DNA from: Chthonobacter rhizosphaerae
Lineage (GTDB): Bacteria > Pseudomonadota > Alphaproteobacteria > Rhizobiales > Pleomorphomonadaceae
Assembly (NCBI RefSeq): GCF_013839525.1
Contig: NZ_JACDIS010000006.1
Location: 62,001 to 126,000, forward strand
Direction: 5' to 3'
Length of the DNA stretch: 64,000 nucleotides
Positions 39,218 through 48,773 of the stretch are shown here, in pieces. The position numbers were made by a program, and so were the translations under genes. The notes beneath the pieces are model-generated. The model searched no databases, had not been told where the DNA came from, and saw only the letters and a list, made by a program, of their open reading frames with translations. Position 1 is the stretch's first letter. Each line of letters opens with the position of its first letter.

Positions 39218-40753
39218 TCAGCCGTTCAGGTGCGGCAGCGGATCCACCGGGCGGTTGCCGTTGCGGATCTCGAAATGGAGCTGCGGGCGACTGACGCTGC
39301 CGGTGGCGCCCACCTTGCCGAGGGTCTGGCCGCGCATGATGGTGTCGCCGCGCCGGACCAGGATCTCGCTGGCGTGGGCATAGGCGGACACGAAGCCGTT
39401 CGGGTGCTTGACGAGCACCAGGTTGCCGTAGCCCTTCAGCTCGTTGCCGGCGTAGATGACCGTGCCGCCCTCGGCCGCCTTGATGGGCGTGCCCTCGGGC
39501 ACCTCGATGTTGATGCCGTCGTTGCGTTCGCCGTTCGCCTTGGCGCCGAAGCCCGAGATCACGCGGCCGCGCACCGGCCAGCGGAAGCTGCCGGACTTGG
39601 CGCTCTCCACGCCGCCGGACTGGGGCACCGCCGTCGGGGCCGGAGCGGGCTGGAGCGCGGCCTGCTGCTGCGGAGCCGGCTGGGCGGGCGCGGCGGGCTG
39701 CTGCACCGGCTGGGCCGTCATCGGCTGGGTGGCCGGCTGGCCCGGCTGGGTGACGGCGGGCAGCCGCGGCACCGCCGCCGGCTGGGGCGCGTCGGTCATG
39801 GTGGTGGTCGGCAGGGCTGCGACCTGTGTGCCCTGGCCGGCGGCGCCCGGAATGGTGAGCTTCTGGCCGATGCGGATCGGCGCGCTCGGGTCGATGCCGT
39901 TGGCGCGGGCGAGGTCCGCCGACTTCATGCCGTGCCGGTTGGCGATCTTGCCGAGGCTGTCGCCGGGCTGGACCGTGTAGACGGTCGCGCCGCCGGCCGA
40001 GGCCATCTGGGCGGGAGCGCCGGAGGCCGGCAGCTGGCCGAGGGTGGCCGGGCCGGGCGCGGTGCCGCCCACGGGCGCCGGGGCGAGCTGGCCGACCGGG
40101 GCCGCGGATGCGACCTGGCCGCCGCCGGAGCTGTAGGTCGGGATGACGATCTGCTGGCCGGGCTGCACCATGCTGGAGGCGGTGAGGCCGTTGGCGGCCC
40201 GGATCGCCTTCTCCGGCACGCCGTAGCGCTGGGCGAGGGTCGCGATCGTCTCGCCCTGGCGGAGCATGACGGCGGAACCGCCCTCCGCGCTCCAGCCGGC
40301 CGCGCGGGGCGCGGTGGGAACCGGCGCGAGGGCCGCCTGCTGGGGCGCCGCGCCGAGCGGCGGCAGGGCCGCGGTGCTGGCCGGGCCGGGCGGAAGCGGC
40401 GCGACCGAACTCGGCGTCGCATAGGGATCGGCGCCGGCGAGCGGAGACCGCTGGAACGGCGCATTGGACACCACCGCGCCCGGGGCGGGTGGGAGGGTGT
40501 TCGAGGTCACGGACGGCGTCCGGTAGGCCGGGGCCTGGCCGACCGAGCCGGTCACCACGTCGTCATTGGCATAGGCGGGCTGGGCGGGCGCCTGGGCGGG
40601 GGACTGGGCCACGATCGCGGATCGGTTGCCGGTCTCGTCGAAGAGCGTGCCGAACCGAGTCACGTCCGAGCTGCAGCCGGCAACCCCGGAGGCCATCAGG
40701 GCCAAGGCCGCAGCCCGAGCCAGATAAACGCCTTTGGAACGTCGGGTGGTCAT
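39218..40753 (-). CDS. nlpD: LysM and degenerate M23 (LytM) lipoprotein, NlpD/DipM-like
   Basis: 511 residues. Lipoprotein signal with lipobox VAGC (about 25-28), a long Ala/Pro/Gln-rich linker, two LysM domains (about 142-186, and about 235-277 with YTVQPGDSLGKIANRHG), and a C-terminal M23 domain. The zinc ligands of active LytM (HxxxD and HxH) are missing: the first pair reads N-DGINI and the last reads PQLHFE, so catalysis is unlikely. Such degenerate LytM proteins activate cell-wall amidases at division. It lies downstream of pcm and surE, the usual order for nlpD. Confidence 0.85.
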   Translation of the reverse strand: MTTRRSKGVYLARAAALALMASGVAGCSSDVTRFGTLFDETGNRSAIVAQSPAQAPAQPAYANDDVVTGSVGQAPAYRTPSVTSNTLPPAPGAVVSNAPFQRSPLAGADPYATPSSVAPLPPGPASTAALPPLGAAPQQAALAPVPTAPRAAGWSAEGGSAVMLRQGETIATLAQRYGVPEKAIRAANGLTASSMVQPGQQIVIPTYSSGGGQVASAAPVGQLAPAPVGGTAPGPATLGQLPASGAPAQMASAGGATVYTVQPGDSLGKIANRHGMKSADLARANGIDPSAPIRIGQKLTIPGAAGQGTQVAALPTTTMTDAPQPAAVPRLPAVTQPGQPATQPMTAQPVQQPAAPAQPAPQQQAALQPAPAPTAVPQSGGVESAKSGSFRWPVRGRVISGFGAKANGERNDGINIEVPEGTPIKAAEGGTVIYAGNELKGYGNLVLVKHPNGFVSAYAHASEILVRRGDTIMRGQTLGKVGATGSVSRPQLHFEIRNGNRPVDPLPHLNG

Positions 40754-40940
40754 GCACTTCATCGGGATTCTCGCCACGCTTCACCGTCTTCGGCGATTAA
40801 AGCCCGGTAACGTTTATAAAGATTTAAAATCGGCAACCGACCGACCGGCCACCGCTCGTGTTTTTCCGCAGAATACCGCCTGTTTTCCTGGACTTGCGTT
40901 GCTCTTCGGCAACGGTCGGCCGTTGTCGTGGCGGCAGCGG
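40754..40940 (-). promoter_or_regulatory. AT-rich promoter region of the nlpD-like gene
   Basis: About 190 bases separate pcm and the nlpD-like gene. The stretch 40810-40832 (AACGTTTATAAAGATTTAAA on the plus strand) is the most AT-rich in the neighbourhood and gives TATAAA on the minus strand. A separate promoter is plausible; no exact -35 was found. Confidence 0.35.
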
Positions 40941-41594
40941 TCAGAGGCGAGCTGCAACACCCTCGACGAGCGGCACGAAACGGACGGTGCCGACCTCCTG
41001 TCGATGGAAGAGCCGCCCGTCGCGCACGACCCTGACGAGCGTCTGACTCGATCCGGTGCCGACCGGCGCGACCAGCACGCCCTTGTCGCCGAGCTGGTCG
41101 AGGAGGGGCGGCGGGATCCGCGACACCGCGCCGTCCACCAGGATCCGGTCGTAGGGCGCATGGCGGGTGAACCCCTCCAGGCCATCGGCAACGATGACGT
41201 TGACGTTCTCGATCTTCAGCGCCGCGAGCCGGTCCTCGGCGAGCTCGCCGAGGGTGCGGAACCGATCCATCGTGACCACCCGGGTGACCATGTGAGCGAG
41301 AATCGCGGTCTGGTACCCGCTGCCGGTGCCGACCTCGAGCACCTTGTGGTCGAGCTTCAGGTCGAGGGCGGCGAGGAGGACGGCGGTGACGGACGGGGCG
41401 CTCATCACCTGTCCGCATTCAATCGGCAGCGCCTTGTCGGTGTAGGCGCTGGGCTGGTAGGGCGCGGAGACGAAGACGCGACGTGGCACGGCCGCGATGG
41501 CCGACACGATGCGCCGGTCGGTGACGCCGTCCCGGCGCAGACCCGCCAGCATCTCCACCAGGGCGGCCTTGTCCCGAGGGCTCAGCGCGATCAC
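40941..41594 (-). CDS. pcm: protein-L-isoaspartate O-methyltransferase
   Basis: 217 residues. The SAM motif VLEVGTGSGYQTAIL (about 86-100) and the conserved GQVMSAPSVTAVLL (about 61) are diagnostic. It methylates isoaspartyl residues of damaged proteins so that they can be repaired. The stop of surE is about 30 bases upstream; the surE-pcm-nlpD order is classical. Confidence 0.93.
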   Translation of the reverse strand: MIALSPRDKAALVEMLAGLRRDGVTDRRIVSAIAAVPRRVFVSAPYQPSAYTDKALPIECGQVMSAPSVTAVLLAALDLKLDHKVLEVGTGSGYQTAILAHMVTRVVTMDRFRTLGELAEDRLAALKIENVNVIVADGLEGFTRHAPYDRILVDGAVSRIPPPLLDQLGDKGVLVAPVGTGSSQTLVRVVRDGRLFHRQEVGTVRFVPLVEGVAARL

Positions 41595-41626
41595 CGGCTT
41601 TCATGCTCCCTGAACGGATCCGAAGG

Positions 41627-42394
41627 TCAGCGAAGGGCCGGGCCGAGAAGGTCGGCCAGACGGCCGAGGCCGTCGTGGTCGGTCATGTCGAGCCGGAGCG
41701 GGGTGACGGAGATTCGGCCGGCCGCGAGCGCGTGCACGTCGGTGCCGGGCTCCGGCGGCGTGGTCGAGCGCGCGTAGGCGAGCCAGTAGTAGGGCTTGCG
41801 GCGGCTGTCGATGCGGGCCTCGGCCGTGAGGCCGTGGGTGGCTGTGCCCTGGCGGGTGATCTCCACGCCGGCCACCTCGTCCGGGGCGCGGTCGGGGAAG
41901 TTGAGGTTCACCAGGGTGCCGCGCGGGATGCCGGCGGCCGCGATGCGGCGGACGAGGTCGGGCGCGTGGCGCTCGGCGGTCTCGTAGGGGATCACCGCGC
42001 CTTCGGTCCAGGAGAAGCCCTGGCTGAGCGCGATGGACGGGATGCCGAGGAGCGTGCCCTCGATGGCGCCGGCCACCGTGCCCGAATAGGTGACGTCGTC
42101 GGCGATGTTCGACCCGGCATTGACGCCGGAGAGGATGAGATCCGGCGGCGACGGCATCAGCTCGCGCACCGCCATGATCACGCAGTCGGTGGGCGTGCCC
42201 CGGACCGCGTAGGTGCGCTCCTCGATGTCGCGGACGCGCAGCGGGTCGTGCAGCGTCAGCGAATGGGCGAGGCCGGACTGGTCCGTCTCCGGAGCGACGA
42301 TCCACACCTCCGTGCCGACCGCCGCGGCGATGCGGGCGAGCGTCTGCAGGCCGGGAGCGAGGATGCCGTCGTCGTTCGTGATCAGGATTCGCAT
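41627..42394 (-). CDS. surE: 5'-nucleotidase SurE
   Basis: 255 residues, beginning MRILITNDDGILAPGLQTL with the metal-binding NDD motif. SGVNAGSNIADDVTYSGTVAGA (about 88-110, shown in part) carries the other ligands. It is a divalent-metal nucleotidase with stationary-phase survival roles. It is 71 bases downstream of serS. Confidence 0.95.
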   Translation of the reverse strand: MRILITNDDGILAPGLQTLARIAAAVGTEVWIVAPETDQSGLAHSLTLHDPLRVRDIEERTYAVRGTPTDCVIMAVRELMPSPPDLILSGVNAGSNIADDVTYSGTVAGAIEGTLLGIPSIALSQGFSWTEGAVIPYETAERHAPDLVRRIAAAGIPRGTLVNLNFPDRAPDEVAGVEITRQGTATHGLTAEARIDSRRKPYYWLAYARSTTPPEPGTDVHALAAGRISVTPLRLDMTDHDGLGRLADLLGPALR

Positions 42395-42465
42395 CGTGTC
42401 CTCGATACGCGGGAAATCGGGAATCGGACCCCGGACGGGGCGGCGGCGGTGCCGTCGCCCTGGTT

Positions 42466-43764
42466 TCAGACCCGCTCGATCCGGTCGAGGCCGCCCATGT
42501 AGGGCTTCAACACCTCCGGGACCGTGATGGATCCGTCCTCGTTCTGCCAGGTCTCCATGACGGCGATGAGGGCGCGGCCGACCGCGGTGCCCGACCCGTT
42601 CAGCGTATGGACGAAGCGGGTGCCCTTGGCGTCGCCGGCCGGGCGGTAGCGGGCGTTCATGCGCCGGGCCTGGAAGTCGCCGCAGACCGAGCAGGAGGAG
42701 ATCTCGCGATACTGGTTCTGGCCCGGGAGCCAGACCTCGATGTCGTAGGTCTTCCGGCTGCCGAAGCCCATGTCGCCGGTGCACAGCGTCACGACCCGGA
42801 AGGCGAGGCCGAGGCGCTTCAGCACCTCCTCGGCGCAGGCGAGCATGCGTTCGTGCTCGTCGCGGGACGTGTCGGCGGACGTGATCGAGACGAGCTCGAC
42901 CTTGTTGAACTGGTGCTGGCGCAGCATGCCGCGCACGTCGCGGCCCGCCGACCCGGCTTCGGAGCGGAAGCAGGGCGTGAGCGCGGTCATGCGGACCGGA
43001 AGCTCCTTCTCGTCCAGGATCTCGCCGGCCACGAGATTGGTGAGCGGCACCTCGGCGGTCGGGATCAGCCAGCGGCCGTCGGTGGTGCGGAACAGGTCCT
43101 CGGCGAACTTCGGCAGCTGGCCGGTGCCGAACATGGCGTCGTCGCGCACCATCAGCGGCGGCTGCACCTCCGTGTAGCCGTGCTCGCCGGTGTGGACGTC
43201 GAGCATGAACTGGCCGAGCGCCCGCTCCAGCCGGGCCACCTGGCCCTTGACCACCGTGAACCTTGCGCCGGAGAGGCGGGCCGCGCGCTCGAAATCCATG
43301 CCGCCAAGCGCCTCGCCGAGCTCGAAATGCTCCTTCGGCGCGAAAGCGAAGGTCTTCGGCTCCAGGTGCCGGCGGTATTCCACGTTGTCGTGCTCGTCCT
43401 TGCCGTCGGGCACGTCGTCGGCGGGGACGTTCGGGATGACCGCGAGGGCGGTCTGGAGCGCGAGGTCGAGCTCCCGCTCCGTCTGCTCGCCGTCCTGGAT
43501 GAAGCTCTTGAGCTGGCCGACCTCGGCCATCAGCGCCTGGGCGGCGGTCTCGTCCTTGGCGGCCTTCGCCTTGCCGATCTCCTTGGAGGCGCTGTTGCGG
43601 CGCTCCTGGGCTTCCTGCAGAGCCTTCAGATGCTGGCGGCGGGCGTCGTCGCGGGCGATCACGTCGGCCACGGTGGCGCGGGCGGCGTCCTCCGGCTGGT
43701 TGCGTCGGACGAGCGCGCGGACGAGCGCCTCGGGCTCGTCACGGATCCACTTGATATCCAGCAT
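42466..43764 (-). CDS. serS: seryl-tRNA synthetase
   Basis: 432 residues. An N-terminal coiled-coil arm that holds the tRNA (about 1-105) is followed by the class II catalytic core: motif 2 region [20 protein letters not shown] (about 262-281) and motif 3 [17 protein letters not shown] (about 386). It charges tRNA(Ser) and the selenocysteine tRNA if present. It lies between tatC and surE. Confidence 0.97.
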   Translation of the reverse strand: MLDIKWIRDEPEALVRALVRRNQPEDAARATVADVIARDDARRQHLKALQEAQERRNSASKEIGKAKAAKDETAAQALMAEVGQLKSFIQDGEQTERELDLALQTALAVIPNVPADDVPDGKDEHDNVEYRRHLEPKTFAFAPKEHFELGEALGGMDFERAARLSGARFTVVKGQVARLERALGQFMLDVHTGEHGYTEVQPPLMVRDDAMFGTGQLPKFAEDLFRTTDGRWLIPTAEVPLTNLVAGEILDEKELPVRMTALTPCFRSEAGSAGRDVRGMLRQHQFNKVELVSITSADTSRDEHERMLACAEEVLKRLGLAFRVVTLCTGDMGFGSRKTYDIEVWLPGQNQYREISSCSVCGDFQARRMNARYRPAGDAKGTRFVHTLNGSGTAVGRALIAVMETWQNEDGSITVPEVLKPYMGGLDRIERV

Positions 43765-43818
43765 CGGCGACCTTGATCCCGGGCGCGGGGATCGCCGGCG
43801 CGTCCGCGGGCCTGACGA

Positions 43819-44607
43819 TCAGGTTCCCGCCGCGGTCCGCCGCTCCTCGTCGCGCTTCTTCATGAGCCTGAGGGCAATGATGGAGACTTCGTAGAGAAGC
43901 ATCGTCGGTATCGCAAGAAGGATCTGGCTGAGCGGATCCGGGGGCGTCAGGATGGCCGCGGCCACGAAGGCCGCCACGATGGCGTAGCGGCGCTTCTCCT
44001 TCAGGGTCTCCTCGGTGATCACGCCGGCCCGGCCGAGCAGCGTGAGGATCACCGGCAGCTGGAAGGTGATTCCGAAGGCGAAGATCATGGTCATGATCAG
44101 GCCGAGATACTCGGACACCCGGGGCAGGAGCGAGATGGCCGCCTGCCCCTCCCCGCCTTCCTGCTCCATCGACAGGAAGAAGTGCATGATGGTCGGCATC
44201 ACGAGGAAGTAGACCAGCATCGCGCCGAGAAAGAAGAGGATCGGCGTCGCGATCAGGAACGGCATGAAGGCCTGGCGCTCGTTCTTGTAGAGGCCGGGCG
44301 CAACGAACATGTAGATCTGCGACGCGATGACCGGGAACGCGATGAAGAGCGCGCCGAACAGGGCGATCTTCAGCTGCGTGAAGAAGTACTCCTGCGGAGC
44401 CGTGTAGATCAGCTGCACGTCCTGACCGACGCCGGCGGCCTGCTCGTAGGGCACGACCAGGATGTTGAAGATGCCGGTGGCGAAATAGAAGCAGATCAGG
44501 AAGCAGATGAAGATCGCGATCAGCGACTTGATGAGCCGCGACCGCAGTTCGATCAGATGCTCGATCAGCGGCGCGCGGGACGCTTCGATGTCGTCTTTGT
44601 CGCTCAC
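43819..44607 (-). CDS. tatC: Sec-independent translocase subunit TatC
   Basis: 262 residues with six membrane helices. [15 protein letters not shown] at the N-terminus and the conserved FxxxPE-like and YEVSIIAL segments match TatC. It recognises twin-arginine signal peptides and forms the receptor with TatB. The start overlaps the stop of tatB by 4 bases. The C-terminal tail is short and basic. Confidence 0.95.
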   Translation of the reverse strand: MSDKDDIEASRAPLIEHLIELRSRLIKSLIAIFICFLICFYFATGIFNILVVPYEQAAGVGQDVQLIYTAPQEYFFTQLKIALFGALFIAFPVIASQIYMFVAPGLYKNERQAFMPFLIATPILFFLGAMLVYFLVMPTIMHFFLSMEQEGGEGQAAISLLPRVSEYLGLIMTMIFAFGITFQLPVILTLLGRAGVITEETLKEKRRYAIVAAFVAAAILTPPDPLSQILLAIPTMLLYEVSIIALRLMKKRDEERRTAAGT

Positions 44608-45281
44608 CGGTCAACTCCGTCGGCGGACGATGCGGTCCTGGTCAGGTCGAGGGGCGCTCCGACCGGAGCGGGCGCGACCGGTTGAGGCGCGGCAACCGGC
44701 GCGGCGGGCACGGGCAGCGGCTGGCCGGAGGGAGCCCTCGGAACGGGCTGCGCGGCGGACACCGGTTGGGCGGCGGGTGCAGGCTGGGCGGCGGCGGGCG
44801 CCGGGGTCGGCTGCGCGGGGGCGGCGGCGGGCTGGGCCGCGGCAGGCGCGGGCTGGGCCGATGCCGCCGGGGCCGGAGCGACGGCCGGCGCGGGATCGGC
44901 CGGCGTGCCCGGAATCGGCGCGGCGTGGCCGGTCTTGGCGGGCTCCGCCGCCTCCGGCTCGGCCTGGTCGGACGAGGAGTCGACCGCGGCGAGATCCGCT
45001 TTCAGGCTGTCGCCGATGGAGCGGATCGGATCGAGCGCCGTCTTGACCTCGTCGAAGGGGTTGATGGACTGGACCGCCTTCTTGGTTTCGAGCAGGTCGA
45101 CCTCCCGCTCCGCCTCGCGCAGCGCGGCGTTGAACTGGGACTGGAAGTCGCCGGCCAGGCGGCGGGCCTGGCCGATGAAGCGGCCGACCGTCCGCAACAG
45201 ACGCGGCAGATCCTTCGGGCCCACGACCACGATCGCCACGATCGCGATGAGGAAGATTTCCGACCAACCGATCTCGAACAT
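44604..45281 (-). CDS. tatB: Sec-independent translocase subunit TatB
   Basis: 225 residues. [20 protein letters not shown] then [15 protein letters not shown] is the TatB membrane helix, hinge and amphipathic helix. Residues about 110-205 are a long low-complexity Ala/Pro/Gln region, much longer than in E. coli TatB but common in this class. ATG at 45281 was chosen; an upstream in-frame ATG adds five residues without support. Confidence 0.94.
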   Translation of the reverse strand: MFEIGWSEIFLIAIVAIVVVGPKDLPRLLRTVGRFIGQARRLAGDFQSQFNAALREAEREVDLLETKKAVQSINPFDEVKTALDPIRSIGDSLKADLAAVDSSSDQAEPEAAEPAKTGHAAPIPGTPADPAPAVAPAPAASAQPAPAAAQPAAAPAQPTPAPAAAQPAPAAQPVSAAQPVPRAPSGQPLPVPAAPVAAPQPVAPAPVGAPLDLTRTASSADGVDR

Positions 45282-45362
45282 AACGGTCGTCCGCACAGGC
45301 GTTCAGCGCGGAAACCGACCGGCCCCGCGCGCGGAACGCCCCCTTTCCTGGATCCCGGCCCT

Positions 45363-45478
45363 TAGAGCATTCTCCGATCAAGTTGCACGACCTGATCGCC
45401 GAGAGAATGCTCCAGCTCATTGAATCTGGAGCGATGTCTTGTCGACCTGACGAGTCCGTCAGGTCGGAAGGCGCTCTA
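45363..45478. repeat. mosaic palindromic repeat overlapping the tatA stop
   Basis: Three inverted pairs lie side by side: GAGCATTCTC/GAGAATGCTC (45365-45374 with 45403-45412), TCCAG/CTGGA, and CGACCTGAC/GTCAGGTCG with a 6-base loop. The whole is bounded by TAGAGC (45363-45368) and GCTCTA (45473-45478). Elements of this type (RIME-like) are dispersed in Rhizobiales genomes. The right boundary contributes CTA at 45476-45478, which is the stop codon of tatA on the minus strand. Confidence 0.75.
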
Positions 45479-45721
45479 GACCTTGTTGACGTCCTGCGGC
45501 TTCGTCGCGACAGGGTCGGCCGTCTTGTAGTCGAGGACCTTCGGATCGGTCACAGGCTTGGTCTCGTCGGCGACGTCGTCGTCCTTGTCCGCGAGGCCCT
45601 TCTTGAAGTTCTTGATGCCCTTGGCGAAATCGCCCGCGAGCTCCGGAATCTTGCCGCGACCGAAGAGGAGAAGCACGACCACCAGCACGATGAGCCAGTG
45701 CCAGATGCTGAACGAACCCAT
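45476..45721 (-). CDS. tatA: Sec-independent translocase subunit TatA
   Basis: 81 residues: [20 protein letters not shown] membrane helix, the hinge [19 protein letters not shown] and an acidic tail. TatA multimers form the pore once TatBC has bound a substrate. ATG at 45721 matches the conserved start; a longer in-frame ORF upstream lacks conservation. The stop codon falls in a dispersed palindromic repeat, so the last residues may have been changed by its insertion. The repeat also separates tatA from tatB. Confidence 0.94.
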   Translation of the reverse strand: MGSFSIWHWLIVLVVVLLLFGRGKIPELAGDFAKGIKNFKKGLADKDDDVADETKPVTDPKVLDYKTADPVATKPQDVNKV

Positions 45722-45834
45722 ACCCAGAAACTCCCCGCTGTGGCGGTGCATTCGAATTTGCCGGCACCATGGCACAAAGGACTAGGCACCGCAACAAAGC
45801 CCCTTGTGCACGGCCGTTCCCCCCATGTGGGAGG

Positions 45835-46950
45835 TCATCTCGGAAATACGAGGACGTCGCGCGGATCCGTGTCGACGGAAATGTCGGCGCCGACGGAGAA
45901 CGGCTCCGACATGGCCCGCAGCCGCGCCTTCAGCGGCCGGTCGAGGCCTTCCACGACCACCTCGACGAGGGACACCTCGCCGAGGAAGCGCTGGCGGATG
46001 ACGCGGCCCTCCGCGCCGGCGCCGGGCGGGCCGAGGAGGACGCCGGGCAGGCGCACGCAGACGTCCACCGCGGCGCCTTCGGCGAAGCGCTCGGCCGGGA
46101 ATCGGCCGATCGGGGTCTCCACCATGCCGCCGCGGACGACGCCCTCGATGACGTTCACCTCGGAGAAGAAGCGGGCGGCGAAGAGGTCCACCGGGCGGGC
46201 GTAGAGGTCCTCGGCGGTGCCGATCTGGACGAGGGCGCCGCCGCGCATGAGGGCGATCCGGTCGGCCATGCGCATGGCCTCCTCCGGGTCGTGGGTGACC
46301 ACCAGGGCGGTGGCGCGGGTCTCGCGCAGGACGGCGATAGTCTCGTCGCGGACGTTGTCGCGCAGGCGCCGGTCGAGGCCGGAAAAAGGCTCGTCCATCA
46401 ACAGGATGGACGGCCGCGGCACGATCGCTCGGGCGAGCGCGACCCGCTGCTGCTCGCCGCCCGAGAGGGCGTGGGGATAGTCGTCCGCGTGGCTCTCCAG
46501 GCCCACCCGGCCGAGGGCGGCGCGGGCGGCGCGTTCGGCGGCGGCGCGGTCGAGGGAGGTGAGGCCGAACATGACGTTCGCCAGGATCGTCATGTGCGGA
46601 AAGAGCGCGTAGTCCTGGAACATCAGGCCGACGCCGCGCCGCTCCGGCGGGACGAAGCGGTTGGGGCCCGCCATCTCCATGCCGTCGATGCTGACGCGGC
46701 CGGAACTCGGCTGTTCCAGACCGGCGACGATGCGCAGGAGCGTGGTCTTGCCGCAGCCGGAATGTCCAAGCAGGCAAACGATTTCGCCCGGCGCGACGTC
46801 CAGCGAGACGCCCTTCAGGGAGGGCACGCCGTCATAGTCGTGGACCACCGCCTCGAAGGTCAGCCGCGACGCGATGATGGCGGGCGCGGTGCCGCGCTGG
46901 CCCCAGTTCGGCAGGTCGGCGGCGGACGTCTTGGCGGCCGGATCGGGCAT
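45835..46950 (-). CDS. ABC transporter ATP-binding protein, FbpC/PotA class
   Basis: 371 residues. An N-terminal extension of about 30 residues, then the ATPase domain with Walker A LLGHSGCGKTTLL (about 60), signature LSGGEQQRVALARA (about 160) and Walker B ILLMDEPFSGLD. A C-terminal TOBE-type regulatory region follows (about 275-371). The class includes iron(III), spermidine, molybdate and phosphonate importers. No permease or binding-protein gene is adjacent, so the transported substrate is unknown and the partner genes must be elsewhere. Confidence 0.85.
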   Translation of the reverse strand: MPDPAAKTSAADLPNWGQRGTAPAIIASRLTFEAVVHDYDGVPSLKGVSLDVAPGEIVCLLGHSGCGKTTLLRIVAGLEQPSSGRVSIDGMEMAGPNRFVPPERRGVGLMFQDYALFPHMTILANVMFGLTSLDRAAAERAARAALGRVGLESHADDYPHALSGGEQQRVALARAIVPRPSILLMDEPFSGLDRRLRDNVRDETIAVLRETRATALVVTHDPEEAMRMADRIALMRGGALVQIGTAEDLYARPVDLFAARFFSEVNVIEGVVRGGMVETPIGRFPAERFAEGAAVDVCVRLPGVLLGPPGAGAEGRVIRQRFLGEVSLVEVVVEGLDRPLKARLRAMSEPFSVGADISVDTDPRDVLVFPR

Positions 46951-47043
46951 GGACGCGGAAAACCTCGTGGTGGATTTCGCGCCCTTACTATCAGGTTCGA
47001 GCCGGATGCGAAGCTCAAAGGCGGGTGAACGGCGGACGTGCGT

Positions 47044-47844
47044 TCACCGCCCCCCGACATCGGTTTTGTCGGAAATCGAGGGCGGAAAACCGGTCCCACC
47101 GTCGGGCGTGTCGTCGTCCATGTCGTCTTCCGCCGCCTCGTCGGCGTCCTCCTCGACGAGGTCGGGCGGATCGCCGTCCGTCGGGTCGTCGTCGAGCGGA
47201 TCCTCGTCGGGACCGAGGCCGCCGTCCTTCGGAACCGGGATGGAGAAGCCGGCCGGGATGGTGCCCTCGATCAGGCCGGCGCCCTTCAGCTCGTCGAGGC
47301 CGGGCAGGTCGGACAGGCCGTCGAGCCCGAAGTGGACCAGGAAGGCTTCCGTCGTGCCGTAGGTGACCGGACGGCCGGGCGAACGGCGGCGGCCGCGCAT
47401 GCGCACCCAGCCGATCTCCATCAGGACGTCCATGGATCCCTTCACGGTGCTGACGCCGCGGATCTCCTCCACCTCCGCCCGGGTGACGGGCTGGTGGTAG
47501 GCCACGATGGCGAGGGTCTCCAGGGCCGCGCGGGACAGCTTGCGCTGCTCCCGCGCCTCGTGGCGAAGAAGGAAGGAAAGGTCGTCGGCGGTGCGGAACA
47601 TCCACTGGCCGCCGACCTTGGCGAGCGTGACGCCGCGCCCGGCGTAGAGGGCCTGGAGGTCGGCGAGGATCTCGCCGACCGGAACGCCCGCGGGCAGGCG
47701 CTCCGCGAGGGCGGCCTCGGACAGCGGGGTCGCGGAAGCGAAGAGCAGCGCCTCCACGATCCGGTGAGCGAAGAGGCGGACCTCCTCCGGGCCGTCCGGC
47801 AGCGGCGGCGCGGGTTGGTCGTCCTCGTCCGGGGCGGCGGTCAT
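47044..47844 (-). CDS. scpB: chromosome segregation and condensation protein ScpB
   Basis: 266 residues. Two winged-helix domains (about 25-190) with RIVEALLFASATPLSEAALA and ETLAIVAYHQPVTRAEVEEIRGV (shown partly), then a long acidic tail of about 50 residues (DDDPTDGDPPDLVEEDADEA region) typical of alphaproteobacterial ScpB. It binds ScpA in the SMC complex. Starts inside the stop of scpA by 4 bases. Confidence 0.94.
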   Translation of the reverse strand: MTAAPDEDDQPAPPLPDGPEEVRLFAHRIVEALLFASATPLSEAALAERLPAGVPVGEILADLQALYAGRGVTLAKVGGQWMFRTADDLSFLLRHEAREQRKLSRAALETLAIVAYHQPVTRAEVEEIRGVSTVKGSMDVLMEIGWVRMRGRRRSPGRPVTYGTTEAFLVHFGLDGLSDLPGLDELKGAGLIEGTIPAGFSIPVPKDGGLGPDEDPLDDDPTDGDPPDLVEEDADEAAEDDMDDDTPDGGTGFPPSISDKTDVGGR

Positions 47845-48719
47845 GGGTGCCCCTCCCCGCCCGGACCGTCGCCGGCGTTCTCCTCGGAGAGCGCGTCGAG
47901 GTCCACCGCCCGGGGGGCGGCAGCGCGGACGTAGAGCGGGCCGAAGGCCTCCGACTGGCGGAGCTCCATCTTGCCCTCGCGGACCAGTTCGAGCGTGGCC
48001 GAGAAGGTGGACGCCCGGACGGTGGCGGCGAGGTCGCGGGTCGTCATGTAGGGCTTGAGGAAGGTCTCCAGGGGAAACCAGTCGCCGTGGCGGCCGATCA
48101 GGCGGGTCAGGATGTCCCGCGCCTCCACGAGCGACCAGACGGCCCGGCGGCGCACGTGGACGCGGGTGACCATGTGGCGTTGGCGGTCGGCCGCGTAGGC
48201 GGCGAGGAGATCGTAGAGCGTGGCGTCCCAGACCGTGTGGCGGTCCACGACCACGGGCTCGGGCGCCCCCCGGCCGAAGACGTCGCGGCCGAGGCGGGAG
48301 CGGTCCATCAGATGGTCGGCGGCCCGGCGGATCGCCTCCAGGCGGCGGAGCCGGAAGGCGAGCTGGGCGGCGAGTTCCTCGCCGGTCGGCTCGTCGTCGT
48401 CGGCCGGCGGATCGGGGATCAGGAGGCGCGACTTCAGGTAGGCGAGCCAGGCCGCCATGACGAGGTAGTCGGCGGCGAGCTCCAGGCGGAGGCGGCGGGC
48501 CTCCTCCACGAAGACCAGGTACTGCTCCGCGAGCGCCAGGATGGAGATGCGGGCGAGGTCCACCTTCTGGGTGCGGGCGAGCGTGAGGAGGAGGTCCAGC
48601 GGCCCCTCGAACCCTTCCACGTCCACGATGAGCGACGGTTCGCCGGGCGCGATCCGGTCCGCCCCGGGGGACGACCAGGGATCCGCACCGGCTGCGACCT
48701 CGTCCTTCGCCTCGCTCAT
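47841..48719 (-). CDS. scpA: segregation and condensation protein A (kleisin)
   Basis: 292 residues. The VDVEGFEGPLDLLLTLARTQ start (about 28-47) and the C-terminal winged helix are those of the ScpA kleisin, which bridges the SMC heads. Lies between nagZ and scpB, all on the minus strand. The first roughly 25 residues are less conserved, so a later start is possible. Confidence 0.95.
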   Translation of the reverse strand: MSEAKDEVAAGADPWSSPGADRIAPGEPSLIVDVEGFEGPLDLLLTLARTQKVDLARISILALAEQYLVFVEEARRLRLELAADYLVMAAWLAYLKSRLLIPDPPADDDEPTGEELAAQLAFRLRRLEAIRRAADHLMDRSRLGRDVFGRGAPEPVVVDRHTVWDATLYDLLAAYAADRQRHMVTRVHVRRRAVWSLVEARDILTRLIGRHGDWFPLETFLKPYMTTRDLAATVRASTFSATLELVREGKMELRQSEAFGPLYVRAAAPRAVDLDALSEENAGDGPGGEGHP

Positions 48720-48773
48720 CCGCCCCGTCCGCTCCCGATAGGAGGCCCCTCCCCGTCTCGCCCGCGCGGGCCG

